Source: Ornithinibacillus bavariensis (GTDB lineage Bacteria; Bacillota; Bacilli; Bacillales; Amphibacillaceae). Taken from it: a DNA stretch of 64,000 nt. The stretch spans positions 434,001-498,000 of the forward strand of contig NZ_BORP01000002.1 in NCBI RefSeq assembly GCF_018333235.1. Reading direction: 5' to 3'. The notes beneath the pieces are model-generated. The model had not been told where the DNA came from and searched no databases. It was given only the letters and a program-made list of their open reading frames with translations. Both the position numbers and the translations under genes were made by a program. Of this stretch, positions 16,850 to 25,909 are shown in pieces. How positions within the stretch are numbered: the stretch's first letter is position 1; the number at the start of each line of letters is the position of its first letter.

Positions 16850-17025
16850 ATAACCGAAGTAACATCTCACTAAAGATGACAAGATGCATTTTATTTCCTC
16901 GGAAATATTCGACAAAAATAGCCTCCATTCAAATAACTACTTTTTAACATTATCTACTTTAATACTTGTTTATGTATAGGAATCTTTTATAAAGTCATTC
17001 ATTGGAAAATAGAAATATTGTAAAG

Positions 17026-17066
17026 GAAAAACCATTTCAGCTTACAATATACTGAAATGGTTTTTC
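17026..17066. terminator. Bidirectional terminator
   Basis: GAAAAACCATTTCAG (17026-17040) pairs perfectly with CTGAAATGGTTTTTC (17052-17066). It closes the EPS cluster on the plus strand and the isomerase gene on the minus strand. The core CCATTTCAGCTT recurs in the hairpin at 35084. Confidence 0.85.
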
Positions 17067-17101
17067 AATAGAATGTTATAGCATTCGGGAATAGATAAGA
17101 C

Positions 17102-18070
17102 CTATGCCCACCACATTTCATCAATGGAGTCTTTTACCATGATTGGTTTTAGCGTTTGAATCGCTTTCGTGAATCCCTCGTTTATGGACATAAGGCCATC
17201 TTCGTGTTCGATGCTTACAACATAGTCATATCCGTATAGCCTAAGTGTGCTTATTATGTCTGCCCACACCTTTGATTCGTGTCCAAATCCTACTGTCCGG
17301 AAGTACCAAGCCCGATTTTGCATATTAGAATAGGGAGTCATGTCGGTTAACCCGTTTCTGTTAAGGTTCGATTGATCGACTATAGTATCTTTTGCATGAA
17401 AATGATGAATAGCATTTTCTTTCCCAAGTATTTTAATAGCTTCTACTGGATCAATTCCTTGCCACCACATATGGCTTGGGTCCAAATTTGCACCAATAGC
17501 TGGACCACATGCATCACGTAATTGTAATAATGTGGCAGGGGTATGTACAGAAAACCCTCCATGAAGCTCTAAACCAATCTTTACATTATACTTCTCGGCA
17601 AAATTTGCTTTATCTGTCCAATACGGAATAATTTTTTCCTTCCATTGCCACTTTAAGATTTCTTGGTACTCGTTTGGCCATGGGGAGACTGGCCAATTAG
17701 GATATAGTGCATTTTCGTGATCACCAGGACATCCCGAAAATGTATTTACAACCGGAACACCGAGCTGACTAGCTAATTTAACGGTCTTTTCGAATAACTG
17801 ATCTGCTTCCTGAGCAATTTTTTTCTGTGGATGAAGTGGATTGGAATGACAACTTAGTGCACTAATCATTAAACCGCGCCTGTCAATGTTATCCATGAAT
17901 TCTTTCTGTTTTTGCCCATTGTCTAATAATTCATCAACATCGCAATGAGTATTTCCTGAATATCCTCCTGTACCCAACTCTATTGCTTCAATTCCGCTTG
18001 CTGCTACATGATCAAGCATTTCTTCAAGCTTCTTGTCTGAAAATAAGACTGTAAAAACTCCTAATTTCAT
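17102..18070 (-). CDS. Sugar phosphate isomerase/epimerase, TIM-barrel family
   Basis: A 322-residue xylose-isomerase-like TIM barrel. Likely metal and substrate residues: E in GLELHGG (about 166), D and H in GANLDPSHMWW (about 192), H in HFHAKD (about 221) and E in VSIEHEDG (about 285). Related proteins (IolE, IolH and many unnamed) act on inosose or keto-sugar intermediates. It is transcribed away from the LacI gene, and its -10 is followed directly by operator A. Together with three Gfo/Idh oxidoreductases it suggests a keto-sugar or cyclitol pathway. The exact reaction cannot be given. Confidence 0.82.
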   Translation of the reverse strand: MKLGVFTVLFSDKKLEEMLDHVAASGIEAIELGTGGYSGNTHCDVDELLDNGQKQKEFMDNIDRRGLMISALSCHSNPLHPQKKIAQEADQLFEKTVKLASQLGVPVVNTFSGCPGDHENALYPNWPVSPWPNEYQEILKWQWKEKIIPYWTDKANFAEKYNVKIGLELHGGFSVHTPATLLQLRDACGPAIGANLDPSHMWWQGIDPVEAIKILGKENAIHHFHAKDTIVDQSNLNRNGLTDMTPYSNMQNRAWYFRTVGFGHESKVWADIISTLRLYGYDYVVSIEHEDGLMSINEGFTKAIQTLKPIMVKDSIDEMWWA

Positions 18071-18084
18071 CCTAAACCCTCCTT

Positions 18085-18110
18085 AAATGTAAACCATTAC
18101 ATTTATTATA
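18085..18110 (-). promoter_or_regulatory. Operator A with -10 box of the isomerase gene
   Basis: TGTAAACCATTACA (within 18085-18104) is a LacI-family type inverted repeat. A minus-strand TATAAT occupies 18110-18105 and the operator lies immediately downstream of it. The 20-bp core is identical, in reverse complement, to operator C at 20283. Confidence 0.7.
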
Positions 18111-18172
18111 CATATTTTTTTTAAAAATAATATATGAATTTACTGTATTCTAAATTTATTCATAATTTATCA

Positions 18173-18201
18173 TTGACAAATAATTCGTTAAAATCTACAA
18201 T
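18173..18201 (+). promoter_or_regulatory. Sigma-A promoter of the lacI-family gene
   Basis: TTGACA (18173-18178), 17 bp, TACAAT (18196-18201). The expected start at about 18208 lies inside operator B. Confidence 0.75.
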
Positions 18202-18206
18202 CAAAT

Positions 18207-18220
18207 TGTAATCGATTACA
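18207..18220. promoter_or_regulatory. Operator B, perfect palindrome
   Basis: TGTAATCGATTACA is a perfect 14-bp palindrome with the central CG usual for LacI-family operators. Its position at the transcription start implies negative autoregulation. Confidence 0.72.
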
Positions 18221-18243
18221 TATTTGAAAAGGTAGGAATCTTC

Positions 18244-19230
18244 ATGGCGAATATACAACAAATTGCTAAAAGGGCGGGTGTTTCGATTGCTACGGTTTCC
18301 AGGGTGTTAAATAATGCCACTTCCGTAAGCCCGAAAACAAGAAGTAAGGTTGAAGACGCTATAAAAGAACTAAATTATGAACCGAGTATGCTAGGTCGTA
18401 ATTTAAGAAATTCGGAAAGTCGTCTTTTATTAGTACTTTTACCTAATATTTCCAATCCCTTTTACACTGAAATTATTAATGGGATTCAGGATACTGCGAT
18501 AGCAAGTGGTTATCATATCCTACTTTGTGAAACGGACTCTAAGCCTGAACGAGAAAATATTTACTTTAATATGGTGAAGAATAAGCTTGCAGATGGTGTT
18601 ATCTCGATGGATCCGACTGTCAATATGCAAAAATTGAATGAGCTTGCCGAACATTATCCAGTTATTCTATGTAGTGAATATGAGGAGAACGGGGAAATAC
18701 CATACATAACTGTAGATAGTGAGTTGGCTGCATACCAAGCAGTGAAGCATTTAATAAAACTTGGAAATGAAAAGGTTGCACTCATTACCTCCGATGAAAA
18801 ATTTCTTTATGCAAGACTACGCCGTACAGGGTATGAGAGGGCATTAAAGGAATATAACTTACCGATTCGCGAGGAGTGGATTTACCATACAAAGGGACTC
18901 GATTTCCATTATGGTGTACATGCGATGAGAATGTTATTACAGAACGAGGATAGACCAACAGCGGTTTTCGCTATTTCAGATACATTAGCAATAGGTGCAC
19001 TGAAAACGATCAATATGGAATTAAAGGATTCAGAGCCAATTGCAGTTGTCGGGTTTGATAATATAAGTTTTTCTAGTATGACCAATCCAACGCTTACTAC
19101 GATTTCGCAACCAATGTACATGATGGGATGTCAGGCAACGGAAATGCTCCTCTCTAGAATTAAGGGTGAGAATGTAGAAAATATAGTATTGGAACATGAA
19201 TTGATCATTCGGGAGTCAACGATGGAATAG
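18244..19230 (+). CDS. LacI-family transcriptional repressor
   Basis: A 328-residue repressor. The N-terminal helix-turn-helix and hinge (about 1-60) read IQQIAKRAGVSIATVSRVLNN, and the periplasmic-binding-protein-like effector domain fills about 62-325. GGTAGG precedes the ATG at 18244. Three similar operators flank it (18085, 18207, 20283), so it probably controls the isomerase gene, itself and the downstream oxidoreductase/ABC genes. The inducer is presumably the imported sugar or an early intermediate. Confidence 0.92.
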   Translation: MANIQQIAKRAGVSIATVSRVLNNATSVSPKTRSKVEDAIKELNYEPSMLGRNLRNSESRLLLVLLPNISNPFYTEIINGIQDTAIASGYHILLCETDSKPERENIYFNMVKNKLADGVISMDPTVNMQKLNELAEHYPVILCSEYEENGEIPYITVDSELAAYQAVKHLIKLGNEKVALITSDEKFLYARLRRTGYERALKEYNLPIREEWIYHTKGLDFHYGVHAMRMLLQNEDRPTAVFAISDTLAIGALKTINMELKDSEPIAVVGFDNISFSSMTNPTLTTISQPMYMMGCQATEMLLSRIKGENVENIVLEHELIIRESTME

Positions 19231-19264
19231 GTAAGATTATCAAGTGATTAGGAGGTCTGAGCAA

Positions 19265-20278
19265 ATGGGGATTCATGTAGGCATTATCGGTTGTGGTTCG
19301 ATAACTAAATACCGCCATGCTCCAGAATATAAAGCAAATCCACATGTTGATGAAATTGTTTTTTTCGATAGAAATAAAGGTAGAGCTAAGCAGCTTGCTG
19401 AAGAATTTGGTGGGAGCGTCGCTAATACACTGGAGGATTTGCTAAATGATCCTTCCATTGTAGCTGTAAGTGATTGCTCGTCAAATGAAATGCATCATTT
19501 TTATACACCAAAAGCGTTATTAAATGGAAAACACGTTCTTTGTGAAAAGCCTCTTGCAATAAGCGTAGAGCACGCGATGAAAATAGTGGAAGCGGAGCGT
19601 CAATCAGGTAAGATTTTAATGGTTGATCATAACCAACGGTTTACAAAAGCACATCAAAAGGCAAGAGAAATGATTAAAAATAAAGAATTAGGTGAAGTTC
19701 TGACTTTTAGAACTACCTTTGGACATAAAGGTCCAGAGAGCTGGAGTGTATCAAAATCCAATTCTACATGGTTCTTCAAAAAAGAACGTTCATACAGTGG
19801 CGTTATTGGTGATTTAGGAATTCATAAGATAGATTTAATCCATTGGTTACTCGAGGATGAAATAGAAGATGTCCACGCATTTCATGGAGCTCTCGATAAA
19901 GTAAACGAGCATGGTAACCCAATTGAAGTTCCAGATAATGCAGTCGCAATACTTCGAACGAAGAAAGGGTACTTAGGGACGGCTTCATTTTCCTGGACTT
20001 ATTATGGAGCTGAAGATAATTCAACAACGATCTATTGTCAAAAGGGAATTATTAAACTTTACCACCGACATGATGCGCAGCTTATTATTGAAATGAAAGA
20101 TGGAACGAAAATCAACTATGAGCTCGAACATATGCAAACCAATGATAACCAAATGAAGACAGGTGTCATCGATGCCTTTATTGACTGTATTATTCATGGG
20201 AAAACTGCACCAGTAACCAGTAAGGAGGCTATTACTTCCTTGCAGGTAGTAGAAAAAATCTTGGCTCAACAAGGTTAA
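19265..20278 (+). CDS. Gfo/Idh/MocA family oxidoreductase
   Basis: A 337-residue NAD(P)-dependent dehydrogenase of sugars or cyclitols. Rossmann motif GIIGCGSIT at the N-terminus, the family E-K-P motif in LCEKPLAIS (about 93) and a C-terminal substrate domain with DLGIHKIDL (about 181), the latter giving the catalytic Asp/His pair. The ATG at 19265 is spaced nine bases from AGGAGG (19250-19255). First gene after the repressor. One of three paralogues in the locus, so successive oxidation and reduction steps are likely. Confidence 0.87.
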   Translation: MGIHVGIIGCGSITKYRHAPEYKANPHVDEIVFFDRNKGRAKQLAEEFGGSVANTLEDLLNDPSIVAVSDCSSNEMHHFYTPKALLNGKHVLCEKPLAISVEHAMKIVEAERQSGKILMVDHNQRFTKAHQKAREMIKNKELGEVLTFRTTFGHKGPESWSVSKSNSTWFFKKERSYSGVIGDLGIHKIDLIHWLLEDEIEDVHAFHGALDKVNEHGNPIEVPDNAVAILRTKKGYLGTASFSWTYYGAEDNSTTIYCQKGIIKLYHRHDAQLIIEMKDGTKINYELEHMQTNDNQMKTGVIDAFIDCIIHGKTAPVTSKEAITSLQVVEKILAQQG

Positions 20279-20282
20279 ATTT

Positions 20283-20302
20283 AAATGTAATGGTTTACAT
20301 TT
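20283..20302. promoter_or_regulatory. Operator C
   Basis: TGTAATGGTTTACA (20286-20299) with AAA/TTT flanks is the exact reverse complement of operator A over 20 bp. It lies between two genes of the locus and suggests a second repressor-controlled promoter for the downstream genes. Confidence 0.65.
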
Positions 20303-20349
20303 AAATTTATCAATGAAAACTCAATCAAAAACGAATTGGGGATGATATC

Positions 20350-21336
20350 ATGCAGCGAGTAGGGCTTGTAGGAATGGGGTTTATTGGAAAAGCCCATTTA
20401 GAGGCATATCAAAAAATCTCTAATGCTGAAGTAGTTGCCATTTGCACTCGAAATGGAGAAGGAGATGAGGAGCATTTCCCTGAGTATACCTTTATTGCTG
20501 ATTATGAAACCTTCCTTATGCGTGATGATATAGATATTGTTGATATCTGTCTACCTACATATTTACATGAGGAATATATCATTAAAGCGGCAAGAGCCAA
20601 AAAACATATTATTTGTGAAAAACCACTTTCCTTGTCGGTAAGATCTGTGATGAGAATTTATGATGAGGTGAACAAGTGTGGAGTGAGGCTCTTTATCGGG
20701 CATGTACTTCGTTTTTGGCCGGAATACCAACTGATAAAACAATATAGTGAGACAGATATGCTAAGGAACATTGACATTGTGCATGCAAGGCGGTTAGGGC
20801 AATTGCCTAATTGGAGCACCTGGTTTCAACATCCCCAAAAAAGTGGTGGAGCATTATTTGATCTTCATTTACATGATATTGATTTTGTTTATTATCTTTT
20901 GGGAGAGGTTGAGCATGTGTATGCGGCAGGCTCTCAGAATGAATACGGAGCTTGGAATCATATAATGACAACGCTTACTTTTAAAAGCGGAGTCAAAGCG
21001 TTTGTGGAAGCATCCCAAAGAATGCCAGTGGGATATCCATTTACAATGGCATTTAGAGCACAAACTCCAAATAATACACTGGAATTCCAATTGACTGCTG
21101 GAGAGAACATTGAGGGTATTAATAGTCGTCAATTTGTTTTATATGAGAATGAGGAGATGACCGAAGTAAAGGTCGAGGAGGCGGATGCCTTCCAAAATGA
21201 ATTAGCGTATTTTGTAGATTGTGTGGAGAGTAATAGGGAGAATAGGATTATTCCATTAAAGGATGTTCAGTATGTGATTAGACTATTAGAAGCTATTAAT
21301 CTATCACTCGAGACCGGGCATGAAGTGTATATTTAA
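20350..21336 (+). CDS. Gfo/Idh/MocA family oxidoreductase
   Basis: A 328-residue paralogue. GLVGMGFIGKAHL is the nucleotide-binding loop, IICEKPLSLS (about 90) the family motif, and GGALFDLHLHDIDFVYYL (about 174) the catalytic region. A GGGGATGAT ribosome site precedes the ATG. It follows operator C and comes just before the binding-protein gene, so it may be expressed with the importer. Substrate unknown; sugar or inositol-type substrates are usual. Confidence 0.87.
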   Translation: MQRVGLVGMGFIGKAHLEAYQKISNAEVVAICTRNGEGDEEHFPEYTFIADYETFLMRDDIDIVDICLPTYLHEEYIIKAARAKKHIICEKPLSLSVRSVMRIYDEVNKCGVRLFIGHVLRFWPEYQLIKQYSETDMLRNIDIVHARRLGQLPNWSTWFQHPQKSGGALFDLHLHDIDFVYYLLGEVEHVYAAGSQNEYGAWNHIMTTLTFKSGVKAFVEASQRMPVGYPFTMAFRAQTPNNTLEFQLTAGENIEGINSRQFVLYENEEMTEVKVEEADAFQNELAYFVDCVESNRENRIIPLKDVQYVIRLLEAINLSLETGHEVYI

Positions 21337-21396
21337 TCACAATTGGTTTCATTATTTTTTACTATATCAATTCAAAAAATTAAGGGGGTTTTCGTA

Positions 21397-22371
21397 ATGA
21401 AAAAGTATTTGAAGGTTTTAGTTCTGCTAGTACTCTTAATAGCTCCTGTACTTGCAGCATGTGGTTCTGATGATGCATCTAGTAGTGAAAAGAAGTCAGA
21501 AAAGTCTGGTGACAAGTACAAGGTTGGTATTTTAGCACCGGCTGTAACACATGGTTGGGTTGCTGCTGTTGCCTATCATGCAGAGGCACGTGCGAAAGAA
21601 TTATCCAAGGAGATTGACTATCAAATTTATACAAGCAGTAATGCATCAGAGATGACATCTCAATTAGATGACTTAATTACTTGGGGGGCAGATGCGATTG
21701 TTGCATTCCCACAATGGGAAGGGATGGAAGTTCCAATCCAACGTGCTTTAGAGGAAGGAATCAAGGTGGTTAACTTTGACATTGTTATTGATGTACCTGA
21801 TGTATATCGTGTCGCTGGTGACAACTATGATATGGGTGTTCAAGGTGCTAAGTATATCGTGGACAAGATTGGAAAGGAAGGCGAAGTTGTTATTCTAGAA
21901 GTGCCTTCATCTGGTTCCGTCTCAGAATTACGTAAGAATGGCTTCCTTGATACGGTAAAGGAGATTGCCCCTGATTTAAAACTTCACACGTATGCAACTC
22001 AATTTACAAGAGAAGATGGTTTGAAGGATTTTGCTGATATTTTAACAAGCTTAGATCACATCGATGCAGTTTATTCCTTGGATGATGAAACTTCAATTGG
22101 TGTCTTACAAGCAATTAGTGAAGCTGGAAGAACTGACATAAAGGTAGTAACTGGTGGTGGGGGTATGCAAGAGTATTTCAATATGATGCCAGAAAACGAG
22201 GATATTTGGATTCAATCAGCACTATATAGCCCAGCAATGGTAAAGGATGCTGTAGATACAGCTGTTAAGATACTAAATGGTGAGTCCGTGGAAAAGGAAA
22301 TCATCATCCCAACTACTGTAGTTGACAGGGATAATTATAAGGAATTCTTAGATGCTGAATCGCCATACTAA
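21397..22371 (+). CDS. Sugar ABC transporter substrate-binding lipoprotein (RbsB-like)
   Basis: A 324-residue periplasmic-binding-protein-like lipoprotein. The ATG at 21397 follows AAGGGGG and gives a signal peptide with lipobox LAAC near residue 23. The mature part starts with a Ser/Lys-rich linker, then YKVGILAPAVTHGW. The fold and the partner genes (ATPase with two nucleotide domains, one permease) place it in the ribose/galactose/inositol importer group. A terminator-like hairpin follows, which could raise its expression relative to the membrane parts. Confidence 0.9.
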   Translation: MKKYLKVLVLLVLLIAPVLAACGSDDASSSEKKSEKSGDKYKVGILAPAVTHGWVAAVAYHAEARAKELSKEIDYQIYTSSNASEMTSQLDDLITWGADAIVAFPQWEGMEVPIQRALEEGIKVVNFDIVIDVPDVYRVAGDNYDMGVQGAKYIVDKIGKEGEVVILEVPSSGSVSELRKNGFLDTVKEIAPDLKLHTYATQFTREDGLKDFADILTSLDHIDAVYSLDDETSIGVLQAISEAGRTDIKVVTGGGGMQEYFNMMPENEDIWIQSALYSPAMVKDAVDTAVKILNGESVEKEIIIPTTVVDRDNYKEFLDAESPY

Positions 22372-22483
22372 TTCACAAGTAGAGATGCTTTGGTTAATGG
22401 GAATGGATTACTTTTTAAGAAAAGTAGCTTAAGATATTTTAAATCAGCAAATCCCAAGTTTTCTAATTCGATTGCACCAAAAG

Positions 22484-22517
22484 GAGGGGTTATGGCTTAG
22501 CTGTAGCCTCTCTTTTT
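22484..22517 (+). terminator. Intra-operon terminator or attenuator
   Basis: GAGGGGTTA (22484-22492) pairs with TAGCCTCTC (22504-22512), followed by five T. Placed between the binding protein and the ATPase gene, it would lower downstream expression. Confidence 0.6.
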
Positions 22518-22570
22518 AAACATAGGAACTGCTACAATGTTCGCTTTAAAATTAGTCTGGAAGTGATTAC

Positions 22571-24088
22571 ATGAAAATAGAAATGAATACGATTAGAAAA
22601 TCCTTTGGCAGCAATGATGTTTTAAAGGATGTCACTTTCTCTGTACAGGGTGGGGAAATCTGTGCATTGCTTGGCGAAAATGGAGCTGGAAAATCCACAC
22701 TTATGAACATATTAGGTGGAGTTGTTCGGATGGATTCTGGATCTATTTTAATTGATGATAAGGAGGTTCAATTTGAAACTCCTGTTGATTCCTTAGAAGC
22801 AGGAATTGCATTTATTCATCAAGAGTTAAACTTAATTAATGATCTACCTGTCTATGAAAATATGTTTCTAGGTCGGGAGATTAAAAGAAAAAGAGGAATT
22901 CTTGATTTAGAGCAAATGTATGATAAAACCGTCGAGATATTTGAACGGATGAATGTAAAGCTAGACCCGAATACAATGGTTCGTGATCTGGATGCTTCCT
23001 ACAAACAGATAGTAGAAATCTGTAGAGCGATGATGATGAATGCCTCTATCATTATTATGGATGAACCTACAACATCATTAACGGAAACAGAAATTGAACG
23101 AGTATTTGCGATGATGAGAACCTTACAAGAGAATAATGTTGGAATTATTTTTATTTCGCATAAGTTAAACGAAGTAAAGGAAATCTGTAATCGATATATC
23201 GTCTTAAGAGATGGAATTTTAGTTTCAACTGGAAATGTAAGTGATGTGACAAATAAGGATTTAGCAAGCTATATGGTAGGGTTTGATGTAAGAACGGAAT
23301 CCTTAAGAAGAAACAACATACAAGAAAAGGATAAGGAAGTTCTACGAGTTGAAAGATTAACGGACAATTGTCACTTTAAGGATATTCATTTTTCCATTCA
23401 TGCTGGAGAGATTGTTGGGATAACGGGACTTCTCGGAGATGGTCGTAGTGAACTGTTTCAAGCAATATTTGGTGCAAATAGCTATGAATCTGGAAAGATT
23501 TTTTTAGAAGGAAAAGAAGTAACGATTAAGGACACGTACCATGCTATTCAAGAAGGAATTGCCTATCTTCCTAGAAATCGAAAAGAAAATGCCATTATCA
23601 AGGATATGAATATAATCGAAAATGCTTCAATAGTAACTTGGCCGATGTTTTCTAACCGTGGCATTATCAATACAACAAGACATGAACAGCTATTTAATGA
23701 GCAACAGGAAGCTTTACGGATTAAAATGGACAAAATGACGGACAACATTACGAGTCTATCAGGTGGAAATCAACAGAAGGTTGTCCTATCGAAATGGCTA
23801 GCAGCAAACCCTAAGGTGCTTATACTAGATAACCCAACCCAGGGTGTTGATGTCGGGGCGAAGGAAGATATTTACGATATCATTTTGAAATTAGCAGAAG
23901 AAAATATTGCAATTATTGTATTATCCAGTGAAGCACAGGAGATCATTCGCGTATGTGATCGGGCACTTGTCATGTACCATGGAGTTATTAAAGGTGAGGT
24001 TCGTGATGAGATGATGAATGAACAGATAATAATGAGCTTAGCAACTGGTGGGGAGCTTGGGGAAGAGAAGGGAGTGTACCAGCAATGA
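22571..24088 (+). CDS. Sugar ABC transporter ATP-binding protein (RbsA-like)
   Basis: A 505-residue protein with two fused nucleotide-binding domains. The first has GENGAGKST (about 36) and IIIMDEPTTSLTE. The second starts near 255, with a degenerate P-loop GLLGDGRSE as is usual in this group, then LSGGNQQKVVLSKWL (about 397) and VLILDNPTQGVDVG. ATG after GGAAGTGATT. Its stop overlaps the permease start (ATGA). It powers import with the 21397 and 24085 products. Confidence 0.93.
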   Translation: MKIEMNTIRKSFGSNDVLKDVTFSVQGGEICALLGENGAGKSTLMNILGGVVRMDSGSILIDDKEVQFETPVDSLEAGIAFIHQELNLINDLPVYENMFLGREIKRKRGILDLEQMYDKTVEIFERMNVKLDPNTMVRDLDASYKQIVEICRAMMMNASIIIMDEPTTSLTETEIERVFAMMRTLQENNVGIIFISHKLNEVKEICNRYIVLRDGILVSTGNVSDVTNKDLASYMVGFDVRTESLRRNNIQEKDKEVLRVERLTDNCHFKDIHFSIHAGEIVGITGLLGDGRSELFQAIFGANSYESGKIFLEGKEVTIKDTYHAIQEGIAYLPRNRKENAIIKDMNIIENASIVTWPMFSNRGIINTTRHEQLFNEQQEALRIKMDKMTDNITSLSGGNQQKVVLSKWLAANPKVLILDNPTQGVDVGAKEDIYDIILKLAEENIAIIVLSSEAQEIIRVCDRALVMYHGVIKGEVRDEMMNEQIIMSLATGGELGEEKGVYQQ

Positions 24089-25152
24089 TTCCAAATAAGA
24101 AAGAAAACTATGATGATATAAACCCTTTGAAAAAGAGTTTCACGAAGTGGTTTAAAAACAAGTGGTCAAATGACCCGTTATTTAGTATTCTGATTGCACT
24201 TATTATTATGGTAGTATTACAGACATTAACCTTAGGTTTTGATTTTAATTCCTTTGGTGAGTGGTTCCAAGCATGGACCAGTAACTGGATTAATATTTTA
24301 CGTAACAATGCTGGCGTTGGAATTGTAGCTTTAGGAATGACATTTGTCATTATGACCGGTGGAATCGATTTATCAGTTGGTTCAACATTAGTAGTCACTG
24401 GTGCATTTGCAATGTACCTATTGGATACAGGCACACAAGGTATTTTGGGTATGGTAGGAATTACTGGTGCCCCAGCTATCCTACTAACGATTGTTTTGGT
24501 GTTAGCATTTGGATATGCATTGGGTGCATTAATTGGTATTTCAATTACGAAAGGTATGGTACCACCGTTTATAGCAACTTTAGGTGCAATGATGATTTTT
24601 AGAAGTGTTACACAGCATTTTACACAAGGCTATAATACGACAGTGCCTATAGAATTTTTGCAAATTTCTAGTTTTAAAATAGGTAATCTTATGATTATGC
24701 CTATCATTTATTGGGCAATAATTGCGGCAATCCTCTATTATGTATCCAAGCGTACTACCTTTGGAAGACAGATTATTGCGGTTGGATCGAACGAAAGAGC
24801 GGCAAAGCTTTCTGGTGTTAATGTCAATAAGGTTAAGCTTCGTGTATATGCATTAATGGGATTACTAGTGTCAATTGCGGCTATTATTCAGGTATCACGT
24901 ATTGGTTCCATGGATTTTTCTAATGCTGGAAGAGGGATGGAAATGGATGCAATCGCCGCTGCTGTTGTTGGTGGAACGAATATGCTTGGTGGCCGAGGGT
25001 ATATTCTTGGTACAGTGTATGGGATGCTCATTATTGCGGTAATGAATAATTTATTAAACTTGTTCGGTGTACCACCTTTCCTTCGTGAAGCATTTAAAGG
25101 AGTTATAGTAATTGTAGCTGTGCTATTACAAAGAAAAGAGAAAACTGCGTAA
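24085..25152 (+). CDS. Sugar ABC transporter permease (RbsC-like)
   Basis: A 355-residue membrane protein with an N-terminal cytoplasmic extension of about 40 residues and about nine hydrophobic segments. GMTFVIMTGGIDLSVGS (about 88) and AAAVVGGTNMLGGRG (about 293) are signatures of the RbsC family. It overlaps the ATPase gene by four bases. It forms the channel of the importer. Confidence 0.92.
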   Translation: MIPNKKENYDDINPLKKSFTKWFKNKWSNDPLFSILIALIIMVVLQTLTLGFDFNSFGEWFQAWTSNWINILRNNAGVGIVALGMTFVIMTGGIDLSVGSTLVVTGAFAMYLLDTGTQGILGMVGITGAPAILLTIVLVLAFGYALGALIGISITKGMVPPFIATLGAMMIFRSVTQHFTQGYNTTVPIEFLQISSFKIGNLMIMPIIYWAIIAAILYYVSKRTTFGRQIIAVGSNERAAKLSGVNVNKVKLRVYALMGLLVSIAAIIQVSRIGSMDFSNAGRGMEMDAIAAAVVGGTNMLGGRGYILGTVYGMLIIAVMNNLLNLFGVPPFLREAFKGVIVIVAVLLQRKEKTA

Positions 25153-25222
25153 TTTTAATGGGGTGGGGAATAATTTCTAGCCCCATTATTCTATTAATTT
25201 GGTGGATAGTGAGGGAGTTCGA

Positions 25223-25909
25223 ATGAAGAATGTCGTTTTTGCAAAATGGAATCGAATTGCTGCTAGCTCAAAAACAGCCGGAGTAGTTGATTCTCTTTCT
25301 CTGGATGGGAAGGAGATAGTGGTTCTTGATGTAGATAAGCTTTCATTAAGTGGCTTAGAAAAATATGATGTGTATGTCCCTGCTACGGTGATAGATACTA
25401 TTCAGGGAAATAATGTCAAAGCTTATCATGAACTTCTGCAATACCCCTTTTTCCAACGGACAAAGGAGACTATCTTGGAAGAAGGTACTCCAAAGGGAGT
25501 TTTTCGGTTACGTAGAATGGTAGATAGTGTGAAGAATAATGCTGTTATCTTAAGTGATCTTTGTGTGCTAGCTTCTATGTTCGGAGAAACAGAGAAAGTG
25601 GTTATAAGGCACAGTCGATTGGGAGTAGTGCCTGCACATGTTATTGTATTAATTCGTTATGTTTGTGGAACAATGGCACAGATTGATTATACGTTTTCTG
25701 ATAAAGAATTTGTTGAGCTTGAATGGAGTGGCATTAGGAAAATAATAGAATTTCATAGTGAAGAAGTGAATCCAGTGAAGCCAAGTTTATATCATCCAAT
25801 AACGTTACAGTATGATATAAAGTCTATTTTGGAGAGTTCAAAACGGTTAGATTTGGTATGGGAAGAGTTCCAGAGATATCGGTCATTAGTAGGAGGGGAT
25901 GAGTCGTGA
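25223..25909 (+). CDS. Hypothetical protein of the sugar locus
   Basis: A 228-residue protein I do not recognise. I use the ATG at 25223 after GAGGGAG; a TTG at 25199 has no ribosome site. No signal peptide or membrane segment. It has alternating strands and helices, a basic segment GVFRLRRMVDSV (about 95) and a C-terminal helical part ending SLVGGDES. Its stop overlaps the third Gfo/Idh gene by four bases, so it is tightly tied to the pathway. It could be an accessory subunit or a small enzyme; no catalytic motif is evident. Confidence 0.6.
   Translation: MKNVVFAKWNRIAASSKTAGVVDSLSLDGKEIVVLDVDKLSLSGLEKYDVYVPATVIDTIQGNNVKAYHELLQYPFFQRTKETILEEGTPKGVFRLRRMVDSVKNNAVILSDLCVLASMFGETEKVVIRHSRLGVVPAHVIVLIRYVCGTMAQIDYTFSDKEFVELEWSGIRKIIEFHSEEVNPVKPSLYHPITLQYDIKSILESSKRLDLVWEEFQRYRSLVGGDES

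Noticed and set aside
25157-25187. Terminator AATGGGG/CCCCATT after the sugar permease gene
   Set aside because: The hairpin lacks a T-run and the next gene is clearly in the same unit, so I do not call it a terminator.
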